From Aquibaculum arenosum (lineage in GTDB: Bacteria; Pseudomonadota; Alphaproteobacteria; Kiloniellales; DSM-21159): a DNA stretch of 64,000 nucleotides. Made by a program: the position numbers and the translations under genes. The stretch spans positions 248,001 to 312,000 of the forward strand of contig NZ_JARHUD010000003.1 of the NCBI RefSeq assembly GCF_029222965.1. Direction: 5' to 3'. The notes beneath the pieces are model-generated. The model had not been told where the DNA came from. It did not search any database and was given only the letters and a program-made list of their open reading frames with translations. Shown here one piece after another: positions 9,403 to 19,453 of the stretch (its first letter is position 1; each line of letters begins with the position of its first letter).

Positions 9403-10019
9403 CGGGCCTGCAGCAGGCTGACGCAGCCCCGGTGGTGCTGGCCTCGGCGAGCGACGTGAGGCGCAGGTTGCTGGCGGATGCCGGACTGACGGTGGAAGTC
9501 TTGGCCGCACCGGTCGACGAGGCCGAGGTCAAGGCCTCGCTGGCTGCAGAAGGCGCATCGGCGGCACAGGCCGCTGAAACCCTGGCCGAACTGAAGGCGC
9601 TGGCAATCTCTCGCCGTCGGCCGGGGGCACTGGTGATCGGCGCCGACCAAATGCTGGCCTGCGAGGGACGCTGGTTCGACAAGCCGGAAAGTCTCGAGGC
9701 GGCGGCTGAGCAATTGCGGGCGCTCTGTGGGCGGCGACACAGCCTGTTCAGCGGCGTGTGCCTGCTGCGAGATGGCCAGCGCCTCTGGCACCACACCGCC
9801 GAGGTGCGGCTGACCATGCGCCCCTTTTCGGAGGATTTCCTGCAGGCCTATCTGCAAGCAGCGGGGACGGCCGTTTTGAGCTCGGTCGGGGCGTATCACC
9901 TGGAGGGTTTGGGCGCTCAGCTCTTCCAGCGGGTCGAAGGGGATTATTTCAGCGTGCTCGGGCTGCCGCTGCTCCCGCTGCTCGACATCCTGCGGGCGCA
10001 GGGAGTGCTCCTGTCATGA
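9399..10019 (+). CDS. maf: Maf family nucleoside triphosphate pyrophosphatase
   Basis: The 206-residue protein has the Maf layout: VVLASASDVRRRLLADAGL at the N-terminus (the family SxSxRR-type loop), then VIGADQMLACEGRWFDKP with the catalytic Asp, and late SSVGAYHLEGLGAQLFQRVEGDYFSVLGLP. Maf proteins hydrolyse non-canonical or modified nucleoside triphosphates to monophosphates and pyrophosphate. The ATG overlaps the ppsR stop in an ATGA arrangement, and its own stop overlaps the aroE start the same way, so translation is probably coupled along the operon. Confidence 0.95.
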   Translation: MTGLQQADAAPVVLASASDVRRRLLADAGLTVEVLAAPVDEAEVKASLAAEGASAAQAAETLAELKALAISRRRPGALVIGADQMLACEGRWFDKPESLEAAAEQLRALCGRRHSLFSGVCLLRDGQRLWHHTAEVRLTMRPFSEDFLQAYLQAAGTAVLSSVGAYHLEGLGAQLFQRVEGDYFSVLGLPLLPLLDILRAQGVLLS

Positions 10020-10852
10020 GCATCAGCGGTGCGGCAGGTCTTGCTGGGGTTCTGGGCTGGCCGGTGGCGCATTCACGCTCGCCGCAGCTGCACGGCCACT
10101 GGCTAACGCACTATGGTATTGACGGTGCCTATGTCCCGCTGGCGGTGCGACCGGAGAACCTGGAGACGGCGGTGCGCGGCCTGGTGGCGCTGGGCTTTCG
10201 CGGCGCCAACGTGACCATCCCGCACAAGGAAGCGGTACTGGCGCTCTGCGACAGTCTCTCACCCCGTGCCGAGCGGATCGGAGCGGTGAACACACTGGTG
10301 TTCGGCGCCGAGGGCATTGCCGGCGACAACACTGACGGTTTCGGTTTCCTGGCCAATCTGCGCCAGGAGGCTGCGGCATGGAAGCCGGCCGCCGGCCCGG
10401 CCGTGGTTCTGGGTGCTGGCGGGGCGGCGCGAGCCATCCTCGTGGCCTTGCTGGATGCGGGCGTGCCGGTGGTACGCCTGCTCAACCGCTCGCGGGCACG
10501 AGCCGAGACCTTGGCGGCGGAGCTGGGCGGCGCAATCGAGGTGGTCGATTGGGAGGCGCGTTCCGTAGCGCTGGATGGCGCCAATCTGCTCGCGAACACC
10601 ACGGCGCTGGGTATGACCGGCAAGGCGCCGCTGGAGCTCGACCTGACGCAGCTCCCGGCGACAGCCCTGGTCACCGATATCGTCTATGCGCCGCTGGAAA
10701 CACCCCTCCTGGCGGACGCCAAGCAGCGGGGAAATTGCACGGTTGATGGCCTGGGCATGCTGTTGCACCAAGCGCGGCCGGGTTTCCAGGCTTGGTTCGG
10801 GGTGGAACCGGAGGTCACTCCTGCCTTGCGCCAGGCGGTGCTGGAGGCCTGA
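10016..10852 (+). CDS. aroE: Shikimate dehydrogenase
   Basis: The 278-residue protein reduces 3-dehydroshikimate to shikimate with NADPH in aromatic amino acid synthesis. The substrate domain has GVLGWPVAHSRSPQLHGHW, then FRGANVTIPHKEAVL with the catalytic Lys and GAVNTLVF. The cofactor domain has the glycine-rich VVLGAGGAARAI turn and a late DGLGMLLHQARPGFQ. The start is the ATG at 10016, which overlaps the maf stop by four bases; upstream in-frame sequence is only the maf gene read in another frame. coaE follows within two bases. Confidence 0.97.
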   Translation: MSISGAAGLAGVLGWPVAHSRSPQLHGHWLTHYGIDGAYVPLAVRPENLETAVRGLVALGFRGANVTIPHKEAVLALCDSLSPRAERIGAVNTLVFGAEGIAGDNTDGFGFLANLRQEAAAWKPAAGPAVVLGAGGAARAILVALLDAGVPVVRLLNRSRARAETLAAELGGAIEVVDWEARSVALDGANLLANTTALGMTGKAPLELDLTQLPATALVTDIVYAPLETPLLADAKQRGNCTVDGLGMLLHQARPGFQAWFGVEPEVTPALRQAVLEA

Positions 10853-10853
10853 G

Positions 10854-11483
10854 GTGCGCGTGCTTGGCCTTACGGGCTCCATCGGCATGGGCAAGTCGAC
10901 TGCGGCCAACATGCTGCGACGCATGAAGTTGCCGGTCCACGACGCCGATGCGGCGGTGCATCGGCTCTTTGCCACCGGCGGAGCTGCCGTTCCGGCGATT
11001 GAGGCGGCTTTTCCCGACAGCGTGGTCGAGGGCGCCGTCGATCGCCGTCGCTTGGGATCGGCCGTGTTTAGTGATCCTGCTGCCTTGCGGCGGCTGGAGG
11101 CGATCGTCCATCCCCTGGTGAGGGCCGAGGCCCTGGCCTTTTTGCGCCGGCACCGCAGGGCGCGCCGGCCGTTGGTGGTGCTGGACATCCCCCTGCTCTA
11201 CGAGACCGGCGGCGACAGGCTCTGCGACGCTGTTGTCCTGGTGACGGCACCGGCCTTTTTGCAGGAGCAACGGGTGCTGCGCCGGCCTGGCATGACGCGC
11301 GAGCGCCTGGACGCCGTGCGAGCGCAGCAGATGCCGGATCGGGAAAAACGGCGACGCGCCGAGTTCCTGGTGCTGACCGGCCGCGGCAAAGGCGATACCT
11401 TCCGACAGCTCCGACGGATCGTGCGCCGCCTGCGCCCGACCGTTGCGACCTGCGCGGACGAAGGGACTGACTTGGATGCGTGA
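10854..11483 (+). CDS. coaE: Dephospho-CoA kinase
   Basis: The 209-residue protein phosphorylates dephospho-CoA in the last step of coenzyme A synthesis. The P-loop GLTGSIGMGKST is at residues 5-16, followed by VHDADAAVHRLF and the CoaE segment LEAIVHPLVRAEALAF, with DIPLLYETGGDRLCD further on. The start is GTG at 10854, one base after the aroE stop, because the family begins right before the P-loop. The 3' end overlaps dnaQ by eight bases. It belongs to the ppsR-maf-aroE-coaE-dnaQ operon conserved beside alphaproteobacterial origins. Confidence 0.96.
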   Translation: MRVLGLTGSIGMGKSTAANMLRRMKLPVHDADAAVHRLFATGGAAVPAIEAAFPDSVVEGAVDRRRLGSAVFSDPAALRRLEAIVHPLVRAEALAFLRRHRRARRPLVVLDIPLLYETGGDRLCDAVVLVTAPAFLQEQRVLRRPGMTRERLDAVRAQQMPDREKRRRAEFLVLTGRGKGDTFRQLRRIVRRLRPTVATCADEGTDLDA

Positions 11484-12150
11484 GATCGTGCTGGATACTG
11501 AAACCACCGGACTGGACCCGCTGAGCGGCGACCGAGTGGTGGAAATCGGCTGTGTCGAGCTCTTGAATCATGTGCCCACCGGGCAGATGCGGCAGTATTA
11601 CATCAACCCCGATCGCGACATGCCGGAAGAAGCCTTCAAGGTTCACGGACTGTCGTCGGAGTTTCTTGCCGGACAGCCGCGCTTTGCGGACATCGTAGAG
11701 GATTTTCTGTCCTTTGTCCGTGAGGACAGGCTGGTGATCCACAATGCGGAGTTCGATGTCAGGTTTTTGAACGCGGAACTGGCGCGCTTGGGGCACTCGC
11801 CCATCCCAATGTCCCGGGCGGTCGATACGGTGGCGATGGCCCGGCGGCGCTTTCCGGGGGCCCAGGCCAGCCTGGATGCGCTCTGCCGTCGCTTTGATAT
11901 CGACCTCAGCGCCCGCAGCCTGCACGGCGCCCTGCTCGACTGCCAGCTTTTGGCGGCGGTCTATCTGGAACTGCGCGGCGGACGCCAGCCTGGCCTCACG
12001 CTCGACAGTCAGGCTGCTGCAGGCACGAGCCGCGTCGTAGGTGTCACCCGGCGCTACCGGGAGCCCCGGCCGCATGCGCCGAGCGAAGCCGAGACCGCAG
12101 CGCACGAGCGCATGCTGGACAGTCTGAAAGAGCCGCTCTGGCGACAGTGA
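11476..12150 (+). CDS. dnaQ: DNA polymerase III epsilon subunit (3'-5' proofreading exonuclease)
   Basis: The 224-residue protein is a DnaQ-type DEDDh exonuclease. Exo I is IVLDTETTGLDP at the N-terminus, Exo II is VIHNAEFDVRFLNAEL, and Exo III is LHGALLDCQLLAAVY. Epsilon proofreads in the replicative polymerase core. The start is the ATG at 11476 (MREIVLD), which overlaps the coaE stop; in-frame sequence before it belongs to coaE in another frame. It ends the operon and converges with moaB after 15 bases. The C-terminal tail after residue 170 is short and presumably contacts the alpha subunit. Confidence 0.96.
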   Translation: MREIVLDTETTGLDPLSGDRVVEIGCVELLNHVPTGQMRQYYINPDRDMPEEAFKVHGLSSEFLAGQPRFADIVEDFLSFVREDRLVIHNAEFDVRFLNAELARLGHSPIPMSRAVDTVAMARRRFPGAQASLDALCRRFDIDLSARSLHGALLDCQLLAAVYLELRGGRQPGLTLDSQAAAGTSRVVGVTRRYREPRPHAPSEAETAAHERMLDSLKEPLWRQ

Positions 12151-12165
12151 CGCCGCAGTCGCGCC

Positions 12166-12711
12166 CTACTCGGCCGCGCGGAGGTGCTCATTCAGCCGCG
12201 GCATCAACTCCACGAGATTGCAGGGCCGATAGCGGGCGTCGAGCTGCCAGCGGAGAATGTCCTGCCAGCCGTCCTTGCAGGCGCCCGGCGAACCCGGCAG
12301 CGCGAAGAGATAGGTGCCGCCGGCAACGCCGCCCAGAGCGCGCGACTGCATCGTCGAGGTGCCGATCTTCTGGTAGGAGAGCATGCGGAAGAGCTCGCCG
12401 AAGCCTTCGATGCGTTTTTCCAACACGGCGTCAAAGGCCTCCGGCGTCACGTCGCGGCCGGTCACGCCGGTGCCGCCGGTGCTGATCACCACGTCGATCT
12501 CGGGGTCCTCGATGCAGCCGCGCAGGAAGGCGGCGATGTCGCTGACCTCGTCGCGGCAAATTTCCCGACGGGCCACCTCATGCCCGTCGCCTTCGATCAT
12601 GCGCTGCAGGCTGTCGCCGGAGCGATCCTCGGCGGCGCTGCGGCTATCGGAAACGGTCAGGATGGCAATGCGCACCGGCAGGAAAGGCCGGCTTTCGTCG
12701 ATCCGGTTCAT
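12166..12711 (-). CDS. moaB: Molybdenum cofactor biosynthesis protein MoaB
   Basis: The 181-residue protein belongs to the MoaB/MogA molybdopterin-binding family. RIAILTVSDSRSAAEDRSGD opens the fold, and the substrate-binding segment STGGTGVTGRDVTPEA lies at mid-protein, with GVAGGTYLFALPGSPGACKD near the C-terminus. MoaB-type proteins adenylylate molybdopterin or have a related role in cofactor assembly. A molybdenum enzyme (the soeABC-like complex at 33-37.5 kb) in the same window would need this cofactor. Start is the ATG at 12711; a 108-base gap separates it from the lytic transglycosylase gene upstream on the same strand. Confidence 0.95.
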   Translation of the reverse strand: MNRIDESRPFLPVRIAILTVSDSRSAAEDRSGDSLQRMIEGDGHEVARREICRDEVSDIAAFLRGCIEDPEIDVVISTGGTGVTGRDVTPEAFDAVLEKRIEGFGELFRMLSYQKIGTSTMQSRALGGVAGGTYLFALPGSPGACKDGWQDILRWQLDARYRPCNLVELMPRLNEHLRAAE

Positions 12712-12819
12712 GGGCTGCTCCCGCGACCTGTTTGTGCCCGACCGATGCCGGGATCACGCAGACTGGATATACGCTTCCCAAGCGCGAGGGACCAGGGGGC
12801 GTGCTGCCGCAGGTCGGAG

Positions 12820-14577
12820 TCAGTCGAGTGCCTCGTAGTAGGGCCATTCGCCGGCCGCGAGCGTGGCCAGGGAGGGCGTCGGCTGCTCGAGGCGCATGCG
12901 GTAGATCCAGAAGTTCGTCAGGACGCGGCGAATGAAGCTGCGCGTTTCGCCCGAGGGCAGACTCTCGATGAAAAGCAGCGGATCGTTGGTGTCGATGCCG
13001 GCGCTCTCCATGGACGCCAGCCAGCGCTGCAGGTTGCCGGGCCCGGCGTTGTAGGCCACCGCCAGGTGCAGCAGGTTGTTGTCCACGCCGTCGTAGTCGA
13101 GGAGATAGCTGACGTAGCGCTGGGCCAGCTCCAGATTGAAGGCCGGGTCCAGCAGGAGATGCCGGTTGGCGCCGGCGAGGCTGTTGTCCCCGGACACATA
13201 GCTGGCGGTGCGCGGCATGAGCTGCATCAGGCCGCTGGCTCCCATGGGGCTGCGGGCCGTGGGGTCGAAGGCGGATTCCTGACGCATCAGGGCGTAGAGC
13301 AGCGCCCGATCGAGGGTGAAACCCCCGTTGGGCTCCCAGGGCGGCAGGGGAAAGAGCCCCACGTCGAGGGTGCCCAGGCCGTTGCCGGCGCCGACGATCT
13401 GCTCCATGCGGCTGGCCAGATCGAAGGCCTTGGCCGGGAGACCGGCGCGGTCGATGAGCGCGAGCAGCGCTTCGGCCTCGCGATAATTGAAGGTCCCGCC
13501 CAGGCTTTCGATCTCGTCCGCCGCCCGGGAAGGCTGCCCCGCCTGGGCCAGGGCCAGGGCGCGCTTGACCGCCGGCTGGGCGAGCAGGCGGTTCATGGCC
13601 TTGGGATCGTATGCGACCTCGGTGAAATCGAAGGCCGGTGCCGTGCCCAGCGCCTGCTGGGCCAGCAGGCCGTAGAAGCTGCGCGGCTCGGACAGGGCTT
13701 CACGCAGCCAGCGGCTCATCTCCTGGGGCTGCCCGAGACGCAATGCCGCGCGCGCGGCCCAATAGGCGCCGGCCGAGCGGATCCAACCGCTGGCCTGGTC
13801 GTCGATCACGATGGCTTGGAAGTAGGCAGCGGCCGCCTCGGTGTCCCCGCGGCGCCAGGCCTCCAGACCCTTGTTCCAATGCTGCTGCGGCGCCTGGGCT
13901 GTCGCCAGCTCCGCGGCCTTGTCGGAAACATCCTGCGCGCGCTCCCGGTCGCCCGGCAGGATCCAGCTTCCCGCCGTGCCGCGCCCAACGGTGAAGGCGG
14001 GCAGGCCTTCGCTGTCCTGGGTCGTCGGCGTGCTGGCCGATACGGTCATCAGGGGCGAGTGATCCGTTGTCTCGGTTTCCATCATCGGCGCAACGGAGAG
14101 ATCGACCCGGAAGCCACTGCTGGACCTGGGCGCCCGCAGATCCGGTGCGCCCGATGGCTTGCGCTGGAGGGCGAGGCGATGGATGCGGTGGGCGCCGGGA
14201 TGGTCGGCGTACTGGGCCAGCCAATTGCGCAGTTCACTGTATTCGGAGCGGTAGGCCGTGGGGTGCATGTAGCGCTGGAAGAGCACATGGCCCATGAGGC
14301 GCTGATCGGCCAGACGGGCGATCAGGCGATCGGCTTCATCCCAGCGCCCCTCCCCCTGCAGATCGAAGATGCGGCGGTAGCGCAGCGCATCGGCACGAGA
14401 GAGAATCTCCGGCATGGCGGTCGGCCGAGCGGTACCGAGGCTCGGCAGTGCGGCGGTTTCCGCTTGTACTTCCGGGCCGCTGGCGGGTCCGCTTGCTTCG
14501 GCGGCCACGCCTGAGCCAAACGGAAGCATGCAGATCACTGCTCCGCACAGCACCGCGCATGCCTTTTGAACACTCAC
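12820..14577 (-). CDS. Soluble lytic murein transglycosylase (Slt family)
   Basis: The preferred start is GTG at 14577, preceded by AGGAGAAG at good spacing; an upstream in-frame ATG at 14703 lacks such a site. This gives 585 residues beginning with a signal peptide (SVQKACAVLCGAVICMLPFG, then AAEA). The long middle is alpha-helical superhelix-like sequence. The C-terminal catalytic domain has MRQESAFDPTARSP with Glu434, then GASGLMQLMPRTA and VAYNAGPGNLQRW, the three motifs of family 1 lytic transglycosylases. The enzyme cleaves peptidoglycan glycan strands to 1,6-anhydro ends in the periplasm. Family membership is sure; the exact subfamily is less so. Confidence 0.93.
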   Translation of the reverse strand: MSVQKACAVLCGAVICMLPFGSGVAAEASGPASGPEVQAETAALPSLGTARPTAMPEILSRADALRYRRIFDLQGEGRWDEADRLIARLADQRLMGHVLFQRYMHPTAYRSEYSELRNWLAQYADHPGAHRIHRLALQRKPSGAPDLRAPRSSSGFRVDLSVAPMMETETTDHSPLMTVSASTPTTQDSEGLPAFTVGRGTAGSWILPGDRERAQDVSDKAAELATAQAPQQHWNKGLEAWRRGDTEAAAAYFQAIVIDDQASGWIRSAGAYWAARAALRLGQPQEMSRWLREALSEPRSFYGLLAQQALGTAPAFDFTEVAYDPKAMNRLLAQPAVKRALALAQAGQPSRAADEIESLGGTFNYREAEALLALIDRAGLPAKAFDLASRMEQIVGAGNGLGTLDVGLFPLPPWEPNGGFTLDRALLYALMRQESAFDPTARSPMGASGLMQLMPRTASYVSGDNSLAGANRHLLLDPAFNLELAQRYVSYLLDYDGVDNNLLHLAVAYNAGPGNLQRWLASMESAGIDTNDPLLFIESLPSGETRSFIRRVLTNFWIYRMRLEQPTPSLATLAAGEWPYYEALD

Positions 14578-14757
14578 GGGAAAACTTCTCCTCTTGCCCG
14601 ACGGAGAACCACACTTGCCCCACATCATTTTAGACTCATTTTTGGCGTCGGCGCCAGAGCGGAGTGAAACCTTTTGCACCTGAGACCCTTTTGTGTAGTT
14701 CACTGCGTGCCAGAAAAGCCTGCTGCATGATGGCTGGAAGGCTCTTGTGCTCAGGAC

Positions 14758-15645
14758 TCAGGTGCTGCCTGAGGATCCGGCCAGAGGATCCAGATTGCCC
14801 GCAACGGCCGCACGGAAGGCCAGCATGTTTCGCCACGCGATGCGCTTCTGTGCCGGCTGGCGCAGAAGAAAAGCCGGGTGCAGCGATGCCATGGCTGGCA
14901 GGGGCGATGACAGGCCCGCTTGCTCATAAGGGAACCAGGATCCGCGCAGCTTGGTGATGCCCTCGCTGCGCGCCAGCAGGGACTTGGTGGCGACATTGCC
15001 GATCAGCAAGAGGTGGCTTGGTTGCAAGAGAGCGATCTGTCGTTCGATGAAGGGCAGACACACCGCGATCTCGCGTTGCTCCGGTGTGCGATTACCCGGC
15101 GGACGCCAGAACAGCACGTTGGTGATGAAGACCTCATCGAGGCTGAAGCCCGCCCAACGCAGCATGTCATCGAGCAGACGACCGGCCGCCCCGACGAAGG
15201 GCTGGCCCTGAAGGTCTTCGTCGCGGCCCGGCGCTTCGCCGATCAGCATGACGCGGGCGGCGGGGTTGCCGCGAAAGATCACCGTGTTGGTGGCCGACTG
15301 CTTCAGGGCGCAGCCCTCGAAGGCGCGAATGGCGGCGTGCAGGCTATCCAGGTCCTGGGCCGCATTGGCCTGGGCGCGGGCCTCCTCGATGACAGCTTGG
15401 GGCGCGCTCGGCGGCTTAATCTTGGGGGCCCAGGTGCCAGGGGCATCGCTGGAGAGATCGGGTGGCGGACTGCGCCGACCAGGGGCGGGCGGGGCTTGTT
15501 GGGGCGCCGCGAGTTGGGCTGTTGCCGGGGGGACCGCCTGCGCATAGCGATCCTGCGGCGTGTCGGCCAGGGCCTCGTCGGCCCCGGCGTCGACCAGCCA
15601 GCGCAGCGCTGCCAGCGCGTCCTGCTCCTGCCCACTCTCCGTCAT
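14758..15645 (-). CDS. Family 4-type uracil-DNA glycosylase
   Basis: The 295-residue protein has an Ala/Pro-rich N-terminal extension of about 100 residues, then a family 4 UDG core: LIGEAPGRDEDLQGQPFVGA (motif 1 with the catalytic region), ITNVLFWRPPGNRTPE, LLIGNVATKSLL and late SLHPAFLLRQPAQKR (motif 2 His). It removes uracil from DNA. Family 4 enzymes normally bind a 4Fe-4S cluster with four Cys, but only Cys112 and Cys196 are present at the expected sites; the partners are replaced by Lys115 and Trp180. The cluster is therefore probably altered or absent. It sits divergently from the ETF-ubiquinone oxidoreductase gene. Confidence 0.88.
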   Translation of the reverse strand: MTESGQEQDALAALRWLVDAGADEALADTPQDRYAQAVPPATAQLAAPQQAPPAPGRRSPPPDLSSDAPGTWAPKIKPPSAPQAVIEEARAQANAAQDLDSLHAAIRAFEGCALKQSATNTVIFRGNPAARVMLIGEAPGRDEDLQGQPFVGAAGRLLDDMLRWAGFSLDEVFITNVLFWRPPGNRTPEQREIAVCLPFIERQIALLQPSHLLLIGNVATKSLLARSEGITKLRGSWFPYEQAGLSSPLPAMASLHPAFLLRQPAQKRIAWRNMLAFRAAVAGNLDPLAGSSGST

Positions 15646-15856
15646 GATGCCAAAAGTGACTTGCTGCTGACCTCACGGCAAGCCCGTGCGCGACTCGCCC
15701 CGCCGTTCCTTGCGGGCGCGGGTTGCAAAGAGGCGGTCGCCGTGGTGGTTTCCTTTACCATCAGGGCGCCGTTGATATGGCCTTCACGGCTGAGGCGCTC
15801 GGCGCAGCGCAGGATACTTCCAACCGGAAGCAGCAAGGCCTAGACGGGAGAGAACG

Positions 15857-17509
15857 ATGGAACGGGAGTCGATGGAGTTCGACGTTGTGATCGTGGGCGC
15901 CGGCCCGGCGGGTCTGGCAGCGGCGATCCGTTTGCGCCAGCTGGCGGAGGAAAGCGGGCAGGACATCAGCGTCTGCGTGCTGGAGAAGGGTTCGGAAGTG
16001 GGCGCGCACATCCTCTCCGGCGCCGTGCTGGAGCCGCGCGCGCTCAACGAGTTGCTCCCGGACTGGAAGGAGCGCGGCGCGCCGCTCAACACGCCGGTCG
16101 AGGACGAACGCTTCCTGCTGCTGAGCGAAAAGGGCAGCCGGAACATTCCCGTCTCCCTGCTGCCGAAGCAAACGCACAACCACGGCAACTACATCGTCTC
16201 ACTGGGCAATGTCTGCCGCTGGCTGGCCGAGCAGGCCGAAGCGCTCGGGGCCGAGGTCTATCCCGGCTTCGCCGCCGCGGAAATCCTCTACGACGAGTCC
16301 GGCCGGGTGCGCGGCGTGGCAACCGGCGACATGGGCCTGGATCGCAGCGGCGAGAAGAAGCCGAGCTGGGAACCGGGTATGGAACTCCTGGCCAAGTATA
16401 CGCTTTTTGCCGAGGGCTGCCGCGGCTCACTGACCAAGGGCCTGGAGCAGCGCTTCGGACTGCGCGACGGGCGCGATCCGCAGACCTACGGCATCGGCAT
16501 CAAGGAACTCTGGGAACTGGACCCGGCCCAGCACAAGCAGGGCACGGTGATCCACACCGCCGGCTGGCCCATGGATGACAAGACCTGGGGCGGCTCCTTC
16601 ATCTACCACCTGGAGGGCAATCAGGCTTACATCGGCTACGTGATCGGGCTCGACTACCAGAACCCGCACCTCTTTCCCTTCGAGGAGTTCCAGCGCTTCA
16701 AGACCCATCCGGCGATCCGGCCGATGCTCGAAGGCGGGCGGCGCATCTCCTATGGCGCGCGGGCGCTGAACGAAGGCGGCTGGCAATCGGTGCCGAAGCT
16801 GGCTTTTCCGGGAGGCCTGTTGCTGGGCTGTGCGGCCGGCTTCCTCAACGTGCCCAAGATCAAGGGCAGCCACACCGCCATGAAGACCGGCATGTTGGCC
16901 GCGGAGAGTGTGGCCGAGGCGCTGGCCGGGGGCGACGAGGGTTATGGCACGCTGGAGAGCTACGAGGAGAAGTATCGTGGCTCCTGGGTGCATGAGGAGC
17001 TCTATCACGCCCGCAATTTCCGGCCGGCGGCAGCGCGCTGGGGCAACCGCCTGGGCTTCCTCTACGGCGGCATCGACCTCAAGCTCTTCGGCGGCAAGCT
17101 GCCCTGGACCCTGCATCACAAGCATCAGGACCACGAAACGCTGAAGCCGGCGGCCGAGATGCCGAAGATCGACTATCCCAAGCCGGACGGGGTGATCACC
17201 TTCGACCGCCTCTCGAGCGTCTATATCTCCAACACCAATCACGAGGAAGACCAGCCGGTGCATCTGCGCCTGGCCGATCCTTCGATCCCCATCGACAAGA
17301 ACCTGCCGCTCTATGACGAGCCGGCCCAGCGCTACTGTCCGGCCGGGGTCTACGAGGTGGTGCGCGACGACGACGGCTCTAATCCGCGCTTCGTGATCAA
17401 CGCGCAGAACTGCGTCCACTGCAAGACCTGCGACATCAAGGATCCGGCCCAAAACATCAACTGGACGGTGCCTGAGGGCGGCGGCGGTCCGAACTATCCG
17501 AACATGTGA
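15857..17509 (+). CDS. Electron transfer flavoprotein-ubiquinone oxidoreductase
   Basis: The 550-residue protein passes electrons from electron transfer flavoprotein to ubiquinone at the membrane, linking acyl-CoA and dimethylglycine/sarcosine-type dehydrogenases to respiration. The FAD motif [17 protein letters not shown] is at the N-terminus. The C-terminus has the cluster-binding CPAGVYEVV and [19 protein letters not shown], ending in the family tail [10 protein letters not shown]. The length is usual. The ATG at 15857 follows GGGAGAG. A 210-base gap upstream, divergent from the UDG gene, presumably holds the promoters; no gene is seen there. Confidence 0.97.
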   Translation: MERESMEFDVVIVGAGPAGLAAAIRLRQLAEESGQDISVCVLEKGSEVGAHILSGAVLEPRALNELLPDWKERGAPLNTPVEDERFLLLSEKGSRNIPVSLLPKQTHNHGNYIVSLGNVCRWLAEQAEALGAEVYPGFAAAEILYDESGRVRGVATGDMGLDRSGEKKPSWEPGMELLAKYTLFAEGCRGSLTKGLEQRFGLRDGRDPQTYGIGIKELWELDPAQHKQGTVIHTAGWPMDDKTWGGSFIYHLEGNQAYIGYVIGLDYQNPHLFPFEEFQRFKTHPAIRPMLEGGRRISYGARALNEGGWQSVPKLAFPGGLLLGCAAGFLNVPKIKGSHTAMKTGMLAAESVAEALAGGDEGYGTLESYEEKYRGSWVHEELYHARNFRPAAARWGNRLGFLYGGIDLKLFGGKLPWTLHHKHQDHETLKPAAEMPKIDYPKPDGVITFDRLSSVYISNTNHEEDQPVHLRLADPSIPIDKNLPLYDEPAQRYCPAGVYEVVRDDDGSNPRFVINAQNCVHCKTCDIKDPAQNINWTVPEGGGGPNYPNM

Positions 17510-17701
17510 GCCTCGCCCACAAGGAAAGCCGGCACGCATGCGGAGGCCTCGGCAGTGCAGGCGGCCAAGACCTGTGCCGCCGATCTGCACCCCATTTCGG
17601 ACTCTCGAGCGGGTATGCGTCTTCACTCTCAAACCTTGTGGTTCAGATTGAACGCGATCCGGTCTAGTTTGGGGGTAAGGGCTCACCGGCAGAAAGGGTG
17701 C

Positions 17702-19453
17702 GTGACGCGCATGGCCTATCGACTGCGCCGCAGCAGCGGCCTGAAACTTCCGCTGATCGCAGCGGCACTGGCCGCCGGATTGGGGTTGATCGCGCCGCCG
17801 GCACAGGCCACAGCCTCGCCCGACAGTGCGCCGAACGGACTTCTACCAGACGCCGTCTGGTCGCAAGAGAGCATCTATGGCAGCTACCTTGCCGGCCTGG
17901 TTGCGGAAGGCCGGGGCGACTACGGCGCAGCAGCGGAATTCCTGGTGCATGCGCTCTCCGGCGACCCGGAGAATCCGGCCCTGCTGCAGCAAACCTTCAT
18001 GCTGAACGCCGCAGAAGGGCGGATGGACCGGGCCTACAATCTGGCCGAGCGCCTGCTGGAGCAGGACCGGGCGGATGCGGCGGCGCTGCTGCTGCTCGCC
18101 GGCCAGGCTCTGGAGCAGGATGATCCGGCCCGCGCCCGCAGCCTGCTGGCCGAGCAGCCCGCCTCGGGCCTGGTGGAGATCACGAGACCTCTGCTGGATG
18201 CCTGGCTCGCCGTCGCGCAGGGCAAGGGCGAGGAAGCCCTGGAGTCCCTGGAAACGCTCGAGCGCGATGGTGGGCTCAGCGCCCTGACTGGGCTGCATCG
18301 GGTGCTGCTGCTGGATGTGCTGGGACGCGATGATGAGGCGCTTGAGGCAGCGCAGACCATGGCGGAGGCGAGCGAGCGCCTGTCCATGCGCCTGGTCTGG
18401 TACCTGGGCAACGTGCTGGAGCGCGGCGGCGAAGCGGCCGAAGCCGAGGCGCTCTACGAGGCTTTTGCCGAACAGAACCCTGATAATCTGCTGGTGGAAC
18501 GGCTGCGCGAAGACAGCGGCGAGCCGGAACCCCTGGTGGTCGACCCGCTCCGTGGATTTGCCGAAGCCCTGTTCGACTTTGCCAGCCTGATGGCGCAGGA
18601 ACAGGTGCCAATCCCCGGCCTGATCCATGCCCGCCTGGCGCTGCATCTGGCGCCGGAGATGGAAGCTGCCCGCCTTCTCATCGGCGAGATCCTGCAGTAT
18701 CAGCAACGCTCCAATGCCGCGCTCGCGGTCTACGAGGCGATCCCCGAAGACTCGCCTTTCGCCTGGAATGCCGGCCTGCGCATGGTCGAGGAGTTGCAGC
18801 AACTGGGCGAAACCGAAGCGGCCGAGGCGCGGCTGCGCGCCCTGGCGGAGCAGCGGCCGGAGCGCTATGAGCCGCCATACCGGCTGGGCAATCTCCTGCG
18901 CAGCCAGGAGGATTTCCAGGCCGCCGCCGAGGCTTACAGCGAAGCACTAGAGCGCGTGGGAGAAATCAGTCGGCAACAATGGGTGCTCTTCTACTTCCGC
19001 GGCATTGCCTATGAACGCAGCGAAAAGTGGGACCAAGCAGAAGCCGATTTCCTGCGCGCCCTGGAGCTGGAGCCGGACCAGCCCTACGTCCTCAACTATC
19101 TCGCCTATTCCTGGATCGAGCAGGAGCAGAACTTCGAGGAAGCGGCGGACATGCTGGAGCGTGCGGTTGAGCGAGAACCCAACGACGGCCACATCGTCGA
19201 CTCCCTGGGCTGGCTCTACTATCGCCTTGGAGAATACGAGGAGGCGGTGGAGCAGCTCGAGCGGGCTGTGGAGCTGCAGCCCCAGGACCCGGTGATTAAC
19301 GATCACCTGGGCGACGCCTACTGGAAGACCGGGCGTACGCGCGAGGCGGTGGTTCAATGGAGTCGGGCCCTCTCCCTCGATCCCGAGGACAAGGACATAC
19401 CGGCGATCGAGCGCAAGCTGGAGGACGGGCTGCCGGAAGAGGCGGCGCAGTGA
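17702..19453 (+). CDS. Secreted tetratricopeptide repeat protein
   Basis: From GTG at 17702 the product is 583 residues; ATG at 17711 is an equally acceptable start. A signal peptide ([20 protein letters not shown], then AQATA) opens the protein, followed by TPR-like helical repeats throughout, clearest near the C-terminus ([20 protein letters not shown], then [18 protein letters not shown] and a last repeat ending in [10 protein letters not shown]). It is probably a periplasmic or outer-membrane-associated scaffold; its partner is unknown. It overlaps ispE by four bases (GTGA), which couples the two. TPR proteins next to ispE occur in related alphaproteobacteria. Confidence 0.85.
   Translation: MTRMAYRLRRSSGLKLPLIAAALAAGLGLIAPPAQATASPDSAPNGLLPDAVWSQESIYGSYLAGLVAEGRGDYGAAAEFLVHALSGDPENPALLQQTFMLNAAEGRMDRAYNLAERLLEQDRADAAALLLLAGQALEQDDPARARSLLAEQPASGLVEITRPLLDAWLAVAQGKGEEALESLETLERDGGLSALTGLHRVLLLDVLGRDDEALEAAQTMAEASERLSMRLVWYLGNVLERGGEAAEAEALYEAFAEQNPDNLLVERLREDSGEPEPLVVDPLRGFAEALFDFASLMAQEQVPIPGLIHARLALHLAPEMEAARLLIGEILQYQQRSNAALAVYEAIPEDSPFAWNAGLRMVEELQQLGETEAAEARLRALAEQRPERYEPPYRLGNLLRSQEDFQAAAEAYSEALERVGEISRQQWVLFYFRGIAYERSEKWDQAEADFLRALELEPDQPYVLNYLAYSWIEQEQNFEEAADMLERAVEREPNDGHIVDSLGWLYYRLGEYEEAVEQLERAVELQPQDPVINDHLGDAYWKTGRTREAVVQWSRALSLDPEDKDIPAIERKLEDGLPEEAAQ

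Noticed and set aside
12184-14514. Very long open frame on the plus strand opposite moaB and the lytic transglycosylase gene
   Set aside because: It has no recognisable motifs and is antisense to two clear genes; long antisense frames are normal at this GC content.
15642-15836. Possible 64-residue minus-strand gene in the UDG/ETF-QO gap
   Set aside because: No ribosome site, no family resemblance, and its end overlaps the UDG start; the gap is better read as promoters.
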